A stretch of 64,000 nucleotides of DNA, taken from the NCBI GenBank assembly GCA_930367215.1, contig OV884056.1:44640308-44704307 (forward strand). Reading direction: 5' to 3'. Position numbers and translations under genes: made by a program. This document shows, one piece after another, positions 34,301 through 42,271 of the stretch. Under the pieces are notes generated by a model. That model was not told where the DNA came from and searched no databases. It saw only the letters and a program-made list of their open reading frames with translations. Position 1 is the first letter of the stretch; every line of letters starts with the position of its first letter. This stretch comes from Pollenia angustigena. Its lineage: Eukaryota; Arthropoda; Insecta; Diptera; Polleniidae.

Positions 34301-37212
34301 CTTTATGTGAAATAAAAGAACAACAACAAAAAACACACACAGTCTTTTTTTGGACGCTTTAAAAAAGTGCAACTATAAGAAAAACAATAGCAGGAACAAC
34401 GTTACAAGAAACAAAATCCCGTATTCAATTTTTTAAAACTGTTTGGTTAAATACATAAAATACAAAAATAGAATGATGACGAAAAACATATCGAGTCGGT
34501 CTGCTGCCGTTTTTGGTTACATTTCTTCTTTAGCAAAGGAAAGGATACAGCAACAGAGAGTGATAAATAAAAACATTGTGTTGTGTGTATAAATAAGACT
34601 TCGTTCAAAAATTATGTCAACAAAAAAAAAAAAAAATGTGTCTCAAAGCCAGCCGGCGGGCTCTGCTCTGCCGTCATCTTCTCATACAGTGCTTACTTGT
34701 GTGCGCGTCATTGCTTGTGCAAAAACTTTTTTTTTTTTATTTTGAAATTAAGTATATGAATTTCAGTAAACTTTTTGTTTGATTCAGTTAAATTATTTGT
34801 TTGAAAAAAATCAGTGTTTTTTTAAATAAACAAAATGCAAATAAATTGTTTGAATATGCGAATTTGTTTATAGGACCGATTTCAGACAAAAAATTTTTTG
34901 ATTCTACAAATTTTTTGTTTGAATTGGAAAAATAATTTTTTTTGTGCATACTGCATAATTTCTGCACAAAATTCTCCCCGTGTGGGATCTGAAAAAAAAT
35001 TTTTCAAAATGCATTGATTGGCATCCTTCAAGCACAAGACAAGGTTTTACTTTTAAAAAAACAGTACTTATTTATTTAAAAAAACGAAAATTAAAAATTT
35101 AAAATTAAAAAACAATTTTTATGGTAATTTTTAAAGTTTTTAGTGCATATTTATTATTTTTTTTATAGTGCATATATTGGATTCTTTAGTGCATTATCAA
35201 AGTAATAATCAAAGTAATTTTAGTGCATATTTTCAATTTTTTAGTGCATGAAAATCTCATCCCTAGTAATCACGATGGTCATTGTAAAAATTTGCAATTT
35301 TTCAATGTACAGTGCATATTATGATTGATCGTGAGCATACCACTTTTATTTTTTGTTCAAATGTGCTATTTTTCTTAAAGTTTATTCTGGCAACACCAAA
35401 ACTTCTGGCAGCACCGTAAAAAATCTGCATTTGTTTTTTTAAATTATTTAAATTTATATTAAAAACCCACAAAAATGTTAAATTTTTAAGCTTCCTTAAA
35501 AACAGTAAGGCGCTTAATATGCATGTCAAATGTTATTGTTCAAATTTGCTTGCAACTGAGCAAATATGCACTACTAATTTTGCTTATTGTTTGTTTAGTG
35601 AAAACTAATTATGTTGCTGTGTTGTGCAAATGTGTGTATTTTTGCACGCATTTGCATCGTTTGCACTACCCATCGTGATTTTCCTTGCTGCTACCAACAT
35701 TGCAATTTGGTATTTTGATACGCAGAAAAATGTATTTTTCCAATTCAAACAAAAAATTTGTAGAATCAAACAATTTTTTGTCTGAAATCGGGCCTATAAA
35801 CAAATTCGCATATTCAAACAATTTATTTGCATTTTGTTTATTGAAAAAAAAAAAAACAAATAATTTAACGGAATCAAACAAAAAGTTTACTGAAATTCAT
35901 ATAAATGTCAAACAAATAATTTTGCTGAATCAAACAAAAAAGTTTTTGCACAAGCAATGACGCGCACACAAGCAAGCACTGTTGAGACACATTTTTTTGT
36001 TGGAATAATTTTTGAACGAAGTCTTATTTTTACACACAATATTTTTCTTCATCACTCACTGTAGCTGCATCCTTTCCTTTGCTAATGAAGAAGAAATGTG
36101 ACCAAAAACGGCGGCAGACCGACTCGATATGTTTTTCGTCATCATCCTATTTTTGTATTTGGTGTACATACATATTTAAGTAAACAGTTTGAAAAAATTG
36201 AATACGGGATTTTGTTTGTTTTACCAACTTTGAAACCAACAAAAAATTTATTTTGTTTCTTATAATGTTGTTGTTGTTTCTGTTGTTTAAAAAGAGTGAA
36301 ACGTTTTTTTTTACCTGGTATTGTTTTTGTTGATTTTTTACTACAAACCTCGTCACGATATTTTATCATCTTTCTTATTGTTTTACTTTTTTAAAGCGTC
36401 CAAAAATAGACTGCATGTGTTTTTTATTGTAGCTCTTATATTTCACATAAAGAAGTGTTGCTTACGATCAAATAAAAAAATGCAAAAACACGACAACATT
36501 AAGGAGCGTTAAATATTTCATACAAAATTATGAAAACTTGAAACCAATAACGCGTTTATTATATTTTTGAATAGTTGTCAACATTTTTGTTGGTTAAATA
36601 AAAATCAAACAAAAATTTTAATTGAATCAGTAAAACAATTTGTAGAAATCAAAAAAATTTTCAAACAAGTGTTTGTTTTAAAATAATTCGGCAATAATTC
36701 TTTCTGTGTAGAGTTACCATTTTTTGCTCTGATAAAAAATTTTAGTTAACCAATATACTGTAAATATGAAATGTTAGTTAACCACTAGTTATCATTTTGG
36801 TTTACTAATAATTAGCTAATGCCTGTAAATTTGGCACTAAATCAGCAAAATCAATCTTGAGCCCTTACAAATATTCAGCAGAAAGAAGAATCTTTACACG
36901 ATAGCTCCCATGCTCAATATATCCACTTGGGAACAATTGGCTTTTTAAAAGTGTGGAGAAGGGTTATGAGATTCGGTACAACCGAATATGGCACTTTTAC
37001 TGTATTTTTTTTAATTTTGCTAAAATAATAATTTTTTTTTTAACAAAAACTGTCGTAAATCAAACATTTTTAAGTATAAATTAGCACTACCGACATAAAT
37101 ATTAAACATTTCTAAAATTTCGATGCCACTTTAACTTACGATATTTAGCATCAACACCGAATGTTAAACAACAAAGTGTTATTGCGCTTAAAATCAAACA
37201 AAACCGATTCAT
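16009..37212 (-). CDS. takeout/JHBP-family secreted protein gene, four exons
   Basis: Joined on the minus strand: 37212-37140, 17095-16861, 16527-16388, 16310-16009. This gives 750 bp, or 249 residues plus TAA. Residues 1-22 are a signal peptide ([15 protein letters not shown] start, cut after VDA). Cys31 and Cys38 sit in PCKYGDSQC, the N-terminal disulfide region of the family. Near the C-terminus are [10 protein letters not shown] (191-200) and NENWP (208-212), typical of takeout/juvenile hormone binding proteins (PF06585), which are usually about 250 residues long. All three junctions are GT-AG and keep phase (1, 2, 1). Introns are about 20,044, 333 and 77 bp. Family members are secreted carriers of small lipophilic ligands in haemolymph or sensory lymph; the ligand cannot be read here. 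No stops or frameshifts are seen. Assigning exon 1 to this gene across 20 kb rests on phase match, signal peptide and lack of other JHBP exons between, so it is inference. Confidence 0.85.
16388..16527 (-). CDS. takeout-like gene, exon 3
   Basis: The acceptor is TTATTTTATAG and the donor ATGG|GTAAGTT. It encodes residues 103-149: [20 protein letters not shown], then [20 protein letters not shown] and GTSNITM. The 'G.Y.i.GriL.LPi.G.G' strand pattern is characteristic of takeout proteins. The previous intron (16528-16860) contains a small palindromic element at 16639-16774. Confidence 0.9.
16639..16774. mobile_element. 136-bp palindromic MITE in intron 2
   Basis: CGGCCTTATTGTGTAAGACG and CGTTGTCGTTAACGAGT on the left are mirrored on the right. 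It lies between exons 2 and 3 of the takeout-like gene and leaves both splice sites intact. Confidence 0.75.
16861..17095 (-). CDS. takeout-like gene, exon 2
   Basis: The acceptor follows a pyrimidine tract (TTTTCTTCTCTACAG) at 17096-17110, and the donor is GTCAA|GTAAGT at 16861/16860. It encodes residues 25-102: PCKYGDSQC, then [20 protein letters not shown] and the SPVNIDL strand, the order expected for the first half of a JHBP fold. It ends two bases into a codon. Confidence 0.9.
17172..17575 (-). repeat. interspersed repeat E, copy 2, interrupted by a MITE
   Basis: Starts AACAAGTAAGAGTGCTATAT with hairpin TTCGGCTCTGCCGAA and ends near AGATATACAGAAAAACAGAC. It is interrupted by a palindromic insertion at 17288-17475. 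Lies just inside intron 1. Confidence 0.65.
17288..17475. mobile_element. 188-bp palindromic MITE
   Basis: GGGGTGTGCTGGAAATCGAA on the left is mirrored at the right end. Target duplication not resolved. It is nested in repeat E. Confidence 0.65.
17622..18104. mobile_element. MITE with ATGGCGTTTTCTTTTCT ends
   Basis: Inverted termini ATGGCGTTTTCTTTTCT are exact for 17 bases. A shorter inverted-repeat unit (17794-17892, ends AGGTGG.CGCAAG) is nested inside and resembles a segment near 44990-45115. Confidence 0.65.
18222..18262 (+). repeat. outer inverted repeat, left member
   Basis: TTGCACACTGAGTTCAAAAG followed by TGACTCAACTCAAAA is mirrored at 23305-23350. A looser copy is at 25190-25240. 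Together they bracket the 18362-22176 nest. Confidence 0.45.
18899..20257 (+). repeat. interspersed repeat E, copy 3 (about 500-bp units)
   Basis: Two tandem approximately 500-bp units carry GAAATGTGGGCGGGATTGGA, GGGCGTGGTACCTCCCGTA and ACACGTCGGTATATAAATCT, preceded by a GTCCGTCTGTCCGTCTGTCT run at 18956. It ends with a truncated fresh start at 20140. The block is flanked by about 50-bp inverted copies of CTTGAGGTCTTTTTTTT (18808-18865 and 20258-20312). Confidence 0.7.
20401..21149. repeat. short inverted-terminal element with GAACGTACG motifs
   Basis: GGGCATTTCCT at the left is matched inverted by AGGAAATGCC at 21140-21149. AACGTACG recurs at 20420, 20588, 20773 and 20788. Boundaries are tentative. 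Confidence 0.35.
21242..21391. mobile_element. 150-bp PIF-like MITE
   Basis: Inverted termini GACCCCTTTCACACTCGGCA with TAA at both sides (21239-21241, 21392-21394). It also contains the inner palindrome CAAGTTACTTGCCGAG. It lies inside the hAT at 18501-22041. Confidence 0.8.
22203..22863. mobile_element. MITE with GGGTCTYCACGTAGCAAT ends
   Basis: GGGTCTCCACGTAGCAATTT on the left and the inverse of GGGTCTTCACGTAGCAATAT on the right. Many internal GCAATAATTGC-type repeats. Target duplication unclear. A 20-base poly(A) run is at about 22524-22543. Confidence 0.7.
23305..23350 (-). repeat. outer inverted repeat, right member
   Basis: Inverse of 18222-18262 (GAGTTGAGTTACTTTTGAAA followed by TAGTTGTGCGA). 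Confidence 0.45.
23519..24279 (+). mobile_element. deleted hAT element with TATCGATA subterminal repeats
   Basis: Termini TAGTGCTGGGAAATTATTGA and the inverse of TAGTGCTGGGATACTATCGA, with exact GTATTAAC on both sides (23511-23518, 24280-24287). About ten ATCGATA motifs crowd the ends. It retains a transposase C-terminal remnant (23988-24090) but no full enzyme. Confidence 0.85.
23988..24090 (+). pseudogene. hAT transposase dimerisation-block remnant
   Basis: Reads [20 protein letters not shown] then a stop before RS, matching the hAT 'yl.iPaTSvpSErvFS.....n..RS.L' C-terminal block. An upstream open frame from 23701 ([18 protein letters not shown]) shows no recognisable domain and may be the fused N-terminal leftover of the internal deletion. 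Confidence 0.6.
24288..25190. other. intronic AT-rich stretch, nothing recognised
   Basis: Short open frames without family motifs; no paired termini. Confidence 0.4.
25497..26303. mobile_element. TA-flanked MITE, family A copy 2
   Basis: Same termini and same order of internal blocks as 3748-4562, flanked by TA at 25495-25496 and 26304-26305. It lies in intron 1 of the takeout-like gene. Small indels distinguish the copies; neither encodes a protein. Confidence 0.75.
26400..26547 (-). repeat. tRNA-derived SINE
   Basis: On the minus strand it begins GTGCCCCGGTAGGCTAGCTA (A-box region) and has GGGTTCGATTCCCGCC, a perfect B box, 50-60 bases later, then an unrelated body and a poly(A) tail at 26400-26413. 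It lacks a closed acceptor stem, so a retroposed SINE fits better than a tRNA gene. Confidence 0.6.
26930..27484. other. GC-richer unrecognised segment in intron 1
   Basis: About 45 percent GC by eye against a much lower background. It has no long frame and no motif I recognise. Could be the remnant of an LTR or of another retroelement UTR. Confidence 0.35.
27485..27600 (-). repeat. MITE family B, truncated copy
   Basis: CACAGAAAAAATTATTGCCG to the AAAATGTTGACAAC region equals the inverted right end of the full copies. Breaks off near 27600. Confidence 0.6.
27881..28893 (+). mobile_element. MITE family B, full copy 1
   Basis: Ends CACAGAAAAAATTATTTCTC and the inverse of CACAGAAAAAATTATTGCCG; TA on both sides. 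A 1013-bp body with a GC-rich middle (AGAGCGGCCGGCTGGCTTTG). Near-identical copies at 34045, 35721 and 62154. The long minus-strand frame in it is not preserved between copies, so I treat it as non-coding. Confidence 0.8.
29577..29635 (+). pseudogene. hAT transposase fragment
   Basis: Across two frames it reads LHVTWVI and YRVAEEIR, close to the 'iHVTC.aHaLhRVAEEIR' segment of CGBP1-like hAT transposases. That segment is exactly the part missing from the hAT gene at 31330-32450. Confidence 0.5.
30010..30400. repeat. diffuse TTCATAATCTATGCACA-type repeats, left block
   Basis: Many variants of GTGCATAA, GTTCATAG and TGAACATTGT at irregular spacing; a matching block lies at 32755-32930 and 33995-34045 and 34940-34975. 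Likely subterminal repeats of a larger element. Confidence 0.5.
30468..32669 (+). mobile_element. hAT element with transposase pseudogene
   Basis: Ends CAGGGCAAGGGACTTCATGC and the inverse of CAGGGCAAGAAAGTTCATGC; exact GTTATATA on both sides (30460-30467, 32670-32677). Subterminal TTTTGCATATTTT repeats. The 2.2-kb length fits a nearly complete element. Confidence 0.9.
31330..32450 (+). pseudogene. hAT transposase (CGBP1-like group), decayed
   Basis: In order, across frames: [56 protein letters not shown] (DDE first Asp region), [20 protein letters not shown] (the RWGTW block), [17 protein letters not shown], and [20 protein letters not shown] with [12 protein letters not shown] (C-terminal dimerisation block). 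The section before RWGTW with the conserved His/Cys is deleted, and several stops and shifts occur, e.g. near 31604 and 32076. The enzyme would have cut and joined hAT ends; this copy cannot. It sits inside its own termini. Confidence 0.85.
33114..33277. mobile_element. MITE family C copy 2
   Basis: Ends CACGCAGAGAAAAACATG and the inverse of CACCCAGAAAAAAAGC, TA on both sides. Contains CCATAATATGGTTGTCGGTG. Lies between the left arm and core array of element i. Confidence 0.7.
33305..33735. repeat. core hairpin-unit array in element i
   Basis: Three forward units up to 33545, a hinge (GTTCGGAAACAAGGCAG), then two inverted units. Same unit and same hinge as 11548-12055. Confidence 0.85.
34045..34946 (-). 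mobile_element. MITE family B, full copy 2 (inverted)
   Basis: Inverted copy of 27881-28893, about 900 bp. Flanked by CA on both sides instead of TA. Confidence 0.8.
35721..36708 (+). mobile_element. MITE family B, full copy 3
   Basis: Begins CGCAGAAAAATGTATTTTTC and ends GCAATAATTCTTTCTGTG, with TA on both sides. Body as in copy 1, with a small deletion in the GC-rich middle. Lies about 430 bp inside intron 1 from exon 1. Confidence 0.8.
36955..37012 (+). repeat. repeat E terminal fragment
   Basis: GAGATTCGGTACAACCGAAT followed by ATGGCACTTTTACTG is the terminal hairpin and tail of repeat E, decayed. Confidence 0.45.
37140..37212 (-). CDS. takeout-like gene, exon 1 (signal peptide)
   Basis: ATG at 37212 is followed by 24 codons with a hydrophobic core (residues 4-18) and a small-residue cleavage site after Ala22. 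It ends TATC|GTAAGT, leaving one base of a codon. Joined to exon 2 (CCGATGATCC) that codon becomes CCC, giving [17 protein letters not shown], a normal start of a mature takeout protein. The reading frame is blocked by the splice donor, so this is too short to be seen as an ORF. Confidence 0.8.
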
Positions 37213-37319
37213 ATTTAAACGGAACAACTAAAAATCAACGCGATTTAATTTACAAATACTTAAATCGGTAAAAAAAATATAAAATATTTATGTTGCTAAT
37301 GTAGAACATAGAATAAACA

Positions 37320-37356
37320 ACTAATTTTCGCTAAACACTGGACGAGAGTTTTTATA
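37320..37356 (-). promoter_or_regulatory. candidate core promoter of the takeout-like gene
   Basis: A TATAAAA box (37356-37350) on the minus strand lies about 140 bp upstream of the ATG. A weak initiator-like ATTAGTTG follows roughly 30 bp downstream, near 37322. The implied 5' UTR is about 110 bases and AT-rich. Placement by sequence only. Confidence 0.4.
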
Positions 37357-37733
37357 GAAAAATATCGTTCAGAAACATACATTAAAAAAAAAAAAAAAAT
37401 TCTTGAAAAAAAAACTTTGTTATTATTATTAGCTTCAAAGCAATTAAAGATTATATAAATAAAAATGTAACTACAAAACTGGATTGGCAAGAAAAATAAA
37501 AGTGATCATATATTGATGTTTTAGCTCAACGAAAATCATTAGAGGATTTTAGTAAACACAATGAAAATAAAGGTTTATTTTTAGTTTTATTTTTAAAACA
37601 CATAAATCTATCATTGGGTGTTCATAAGAAATAGAAAATCTTTATTAACTACAGAATTTTTAAAGGCCTTTGGATTTTTCAAAATTAAAAGCAGTAGTTG
37701 AGTTAAAAGCCCTTTTGAGAGATGTGAAGTAAT

Positions 37734-39136
37734 CAGTGTTGCCACTTTGTGGGTAATTACCCGAATTTGGTATAATTTTTACGGTCGTGGGTAGAGCGTG
37801 GGTAATTTCTCTTAGGTGTAATTCAGGTGTAATGTGAAATTATTACTTCAGATGCCCTAATAAAATCAAGATTCGATTTCAGTGATGACATTTATTTCTT
37901 TTTAAATATTGTTGCTAAGAAATGCACAGCCTTCTGAACCAAAGTCTCGGTTTCTTTTTAAGAAGCGACTTCAATCAATAAACATACATATATTTTCAAA
38001 TGTTTGGTAATGAAGGTCGCAAGATGGATCCTTAGATTCGGATAAAGATGCCTATCATAGTGATTTAGAATCTGAAGTTTATTGAAAAAAGTTATTCAAA
38101 CTAAAAACTTGCCTGGGGGAAGATACGTTTCCAATATTGCAACATATAATTAATTTAATTTTTATCTTGCTACTTTTTAATGTTTTAGTTTAAAGAATAT
38201 TTAACGCCCTTTACAGTTGTAAAACTGAATTACGAAAGGGACAGTTGTCTAAAACTCTGCAGGCATTATGTTTACTAAATAAGGTATAAAGGGTATTTTT
38301 TAAGACCATGCAATTTAAAATGCAGATTGATACACGGTATTACCATTTGAAACTGATTTAAAACAAATAGAACACCACACCTGTCCCTGCCGAAACGCAT
38401 TGCAGACGTCCAATTTTGTTTCTCTTTTTCGAATAAAATGAACAATGTTGACCTCCAAGACACCGATTGCTGCTGGCTTATCAGCATTAACCACTGACTT
38501 CACAGCCCTACGGAAAACAATCAATAAGTGTCACATCGCACGGCCTTGAAGTCAAATGAACAGTTTATTTTCTCTAAATCAACACATCGCCTTCATTTGT
38601 GAAAAAGTTGCGTTATTTAAATCATGAAGTCACCTTTAAGTTGCGAAAATCGATGGCTGATTTTCAAAGTATATTTGGAAAATTTGGTGGCGTTGTTCAA
38701 GCATGAATCTATTTATTCATAATGATGTGCCTGTTCAAAAAGTGAAAACAGTATGGCAGTTCGTTTGACAGCTAACCTTTCGTAAGCTCTATGGGGCTAG
38801 AAAGCAACCATTATAAAGCAATGACAAGGAACATTTTAATCCTTCCCAAGATACATATATCAACCAAATGTGGAAGGTAAGCTCATTATTTTAGCAGTTT
38901 TATTTTATGTTTTATCAATTTTTTTAAGTATTTAATGTTATTTTTGTTAATTTAAATCAAATTAACAGCTTGACTAACATTGATCTTGTTTTAATGAGTT
39001 TGTTGTGTTTTTGCTTCTTTGTAAATATTTTTTTATTTTATAAAACTTCAATTTTATATCAGGTGTAATTTAATTTAAATCGGGTAATTTTGCTTCATCT
39101 CAAGTGTAATTTTGAATTTTGCTGGTGGTAACACTG
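37734..39136. mobile_element. hAT element with CAGTGTTGCCAC end
   Basis: Ends CAGTGTTGCCACTTTGTGGG and the inverse of CAGTGTTACCAC; exact GAAGTAAT on both sides (37726-37733, 39137-39144). Subterminal GGTGTAATTT repeats. A minus-strand frame around 38315-38524 has a CSICF-like Cys pair but no safe domain call. Confidence 0.9.
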
Positions 39137-39479
39137 GAAGTAATTGATGTACATAATAATTATTTTTGTAAATTATATATTTTGCAATAAATTTTATCGT
39201 ATTTACTTGGCTTGCCATTTCCTAGAGTAAATTATTTTTCAACAAACATTTAAATCGCTGATAATTATCATTATAATCGAATATTATATAGCTACAAGCA
39301 TTTAAAATTTTCCCGACTTTCTTTATTTCAGGAGATTTAAAACATTTATTTTATTCTTTTATTTTCGTAAATTCTTTAATTTTCGTAAATTTTTGCTAAG
39401 AACAGTTATTCGAAGAAAACTAAAAAGTAGTAGTAGTGAAAGAAACCATCAAGCGCCTGCATATGCTTTATTATCGTTT

Positions 39480-40062
39480 TTTTTCGGAGACATACAAACA
39501 ACTAGTCAATAAACACGACTGCCTCTAATTTTACTCATAAATCCCTTGTTATTTTGTTTGTATATCTGGAAAACGGCTAGAGCCAAAGTTTCCAAATTAG
39601 GAACAAGCATCTTAGTTATCAATACAAAACATGCAACAAAATATGGGCAGGGAATAGAGAAGTGGGCGTGACCCAAAGGGATTTATTTAAATCTAGAGAA
39701 CGGTAAGAAAAAAATGTCTTAATTTGGTGCGCATAGCTTGGTTATCAACACACAAACTCTATAAAAAAATAATACAAATAAGATATCTGTATATCTTTGA
39801 ATAGCTTCGATGTCAATGCATGGCAAAAAGTGGGCGGGATTGCGGAAGTGGGTGCGGCACAAAATATATTTCTTTATATGTATCTGGAAAATGGTAGAAG
39901 AAAAATTGTCGAAAGCTGGTACGCATAGCTGGTTTTAAGTTCTTTGTGATAATGTGAGTTAGTAGGTGAGTGGTCTAACACGCTTCTTTACGTTAGGTAA
40001 AGGGTATTAAAGATTCGTCACAGCCGAATATAGCATTCTTGCTTGTGTTTTTTAATTTGTTT
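39480..40062 (+). repeat. interspersed repeat E, copy 4
   Basis: Units with GGCTAGAGCCAAAGTTTCC and GAAGTGGGCGTGACCC, ending GATTCGTCACAGCCGAATAT then AGCATTCTTGCTTG. About 500 bp, upstream of the takeout-like promoter. Confidence 0.6.
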
Positions 40063-40335
40063 GAGTTTATCTAAAAATAAAAATAACAACAAAAGTACTT
40101 TCCATTCAATAAGTCAGGTGTAAGTATGTGTAGGAATTCCTGCAAGTCAAATAGAAAAAATTGGTATTTCAAAGACATTTGTATGGAAGATATAGAAAAT
40201 ATTGGATTTTTAAGGCCCATTGATACTAATTAAATAATAATAATTTTTTACGCGCAGCCATTGAGAGGTTTTAGAAAAAAAAAATCCGCCCACACGTGTA
40301 GAGGACAACTGGATTCCGAAGTAACAGCAACGGGG

Positions 40336-40890
40336 AAGTCCGGGAGACTTGACTGTATTGCGATGCGAAAGTCAATACGACTCGAAAATTATATAAATAC
40401 GAACAATTGCTATTTTGTAATCTGTACATATAATTTTGATAACATACAGTATCTACTATCAATCATTTACTGATTACTGCATTTTTTTACACAAATCAGT
40501 AAAATTTACTGAATACTGATTTTTATTTCAGTAATCAGTACTTTTTACTGAATACCGATTTTTGTTTTCAGTAATCAGTACTTTTAACTGAATACTGATT
40601 TTTGTTTTCTGTAAGCAGTAAAATTTACCGATTACTTTTTTTTCAGTAATCAGTAAAAAAAGAAAATACTGAAAAAGTACTGGTACTGAAAAATGCCCAT
40701 CAATGTTTTGTATTACGATGTTCGAAAATTTTTTTATATATTAAATTTGACCCTTATTTGTATTTTTTTGACCAGAGTTGCCCTAATTTGAATTCGAATT
40801 TTATAGAATATCAACTTTCTTTCGCATTTCATTTGCGCATCGGATTGACCTTCGCATCGCAATGCAGAATAAGCTCTCTGGTATGAAATA
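40336..40890. repeat. inverted-end element around a minisatellite
   Basis: TTGCGATGCGAAAGTCAATA at about 40357 is mirrored by TCGCATCGCAATGC near 40851-40864 and its flank. Boundaries are not sharp. Confidence 0.4.
40455..40685. repeat. minisatellite of CAGTAATCAGTACTTTTTAC units
   Basis: Four or so approximately 54-bp units alternating TTTTCAGTAATCAGTA and TTTACTGAATACTGATTTTT, each half being the approximate inverse of the other. Confidence 0.7.
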
Positions 40891-41004
40891 AAGCTGAAAC
40901 TATGGAAATAATTTAATATACAACATAATGTTTAAATAAAAATAAGCTACAACCATATTTTTATAAAATATAACAATAATGTAAAATTTTTAAACCTTGC
41001 CCCC

Positions 41005-41475
41005 CTTATGCAAAAAACGAATCACTTTCTGAGTCGAGCTAACGATGTCCGTCCGGCTGGCTGGCTGTCCATGTAACCTTGTGCGCATGGTACAGGTCGC
41101 AATTTTGGAGATAATTTGATATAATTTAGGACATAGGTTTTTATTGGCACAAGGACCAAGCCAATTAAAAATGGGCGGATTCGCAGGTCCACGAGGGAAG
41201 AAAGGCGGAAATTTCTTGCTCTCAGAAACTATCAAACCGATTTTAATGTAATTTAAACCATATCTATATGGACACAAAAGGTATGCATTTTTTAAAAAAT
41301 AGGACCACGAGGGGAGGTAGGGGCAATTTCTGTCTCTCAAACCGATTTTAAAGAAATTTAAAGCATAGATAGATCCATATTTATATAGACACATAAGCAT
41401 GATGTGTTTTAAAATACTGTGGTGTAGGGTATCATATGGCCGGGCTTGACCGACTATACTTTCTTACTTGTTTTA
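41005..41475 (+). repeat. interspersed repeat G, copy 1
   Basis: Has GATGTCCGTCCGGCTGGCTG, approximately 120-bp degenerate units, and ends GGCCGGGCTTGACCGACTAT then ACTTTCTTACTTGTTTT. Related in style to repeat E but with a different terminal hairpin. Confidence 0.55.
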
Positions 41476-41841
41476 ATTTTAAAAATAATATATTTTTGCA
41501 AGAAACAAAATTATGGTTGTTTTGTTCTCTGCGGTAGTTGAATGTTTTTCAACCACTTGCTTTCTTTTGTCTAAAATTCTCACATTCTTTTTCCTAAAAT
41601 TATTTTTTTAAATTTACGAAGTTGTAGAATAAACCTAGAAAAAAAGTAGAAGGTTCTCGCGGGCTGCGAAATTTATTTAATGCAGCTTACTTTACTGTTT
41701 ATCAAATTATAACTTCTTAAATTAAAAGAACTTGACTTTAGGTCACCATACACGACATGTTTTTTACATCTGACTTGTCAACTTTTCTAGTCAGTTGCTG
41801 TTTTACATAAGGCTTATAATATTCAGTCAAAAACGTACATG

Positions 41842-42054
41842 TTATTTGATTCTTGGATAGTCTCTGTTATCTTTTCGCATAGTTTTTGCAGACTCCAAAG
41901 TATTTCTCAGTTTCGAAACGCGTGCTGCCGCCACAAAAATGTTTAGTTGTGCCTTAAATGAGTTCAGCCATCTTAGAATGTTTGTCTTGAAATCCGCAGG
42001 CACCTGGTAGTTGTAATAATGGACCACATTATATGGCCGATAAAATCCTACCTA
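41842..42054 (-). CDS. unrecognised short open frame, possible exon
   Basis: The minus strand is open from 42051 to TAA at 41842-41844. It reads VGFYRPYNVVHYYNYQVPAD, FKTNILRWLNSFKAQLNIFV and ARVSKLRNTLESAKTMRK. There is no in-frame ATG near the start; an AG preceded by CGATAGCTAT sits at the open end, so it could be a last exon. Base composition is richer in GC than its surroundings. I do not recognise a family. It could be a host exon, a TE gene piece or chance. Confidence 0.25.
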
Positions 42055-42271
42055 TAGCTATCGGTAAGTTTTGTATTGTTTATTAAGTGTGAACTTTATT
42101 TTTTTGCATAAGACAGAAAAGCTTAATTAAAAGAAATTTAGCAAACTAAGTTTTGGTGGAATAATGATTGTCCAGTTTATTTGTATTTGATTTAATTTTG
42201 AAACGATGTTTATATGAGAATTTTTTAAAACCAATTTATAAAAATTACATTTTATGATGTAACACATATTA

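Larger units (their letters stand above)
29191..35265. mobile_element. 6-kb hAT element holding three other elements
   Basis: Ends AAGGGATGCGATTTACATGG and the inverse of TAGGGATGAGATTTTCATGC; exact GTAATCAC on both sides (29183-29190, 35266-35273). Subterminal GCATATTT repeats on both ends. Contains a second hAT (30468-32669), a foldback element (32938-33983) and a MITE (34045-34946). A broken transposase piece at 29577-29635 reads [13 protein letters not shown] across frames. Confidence 0.8.

Noticed and set aside
38275..38524. Frames with a CSICF-type Cys pair inside the hAT at 37734
   Set aside because: Could be a zinc-finger leftover but no second His/Cys pair is clear; too weak to call.
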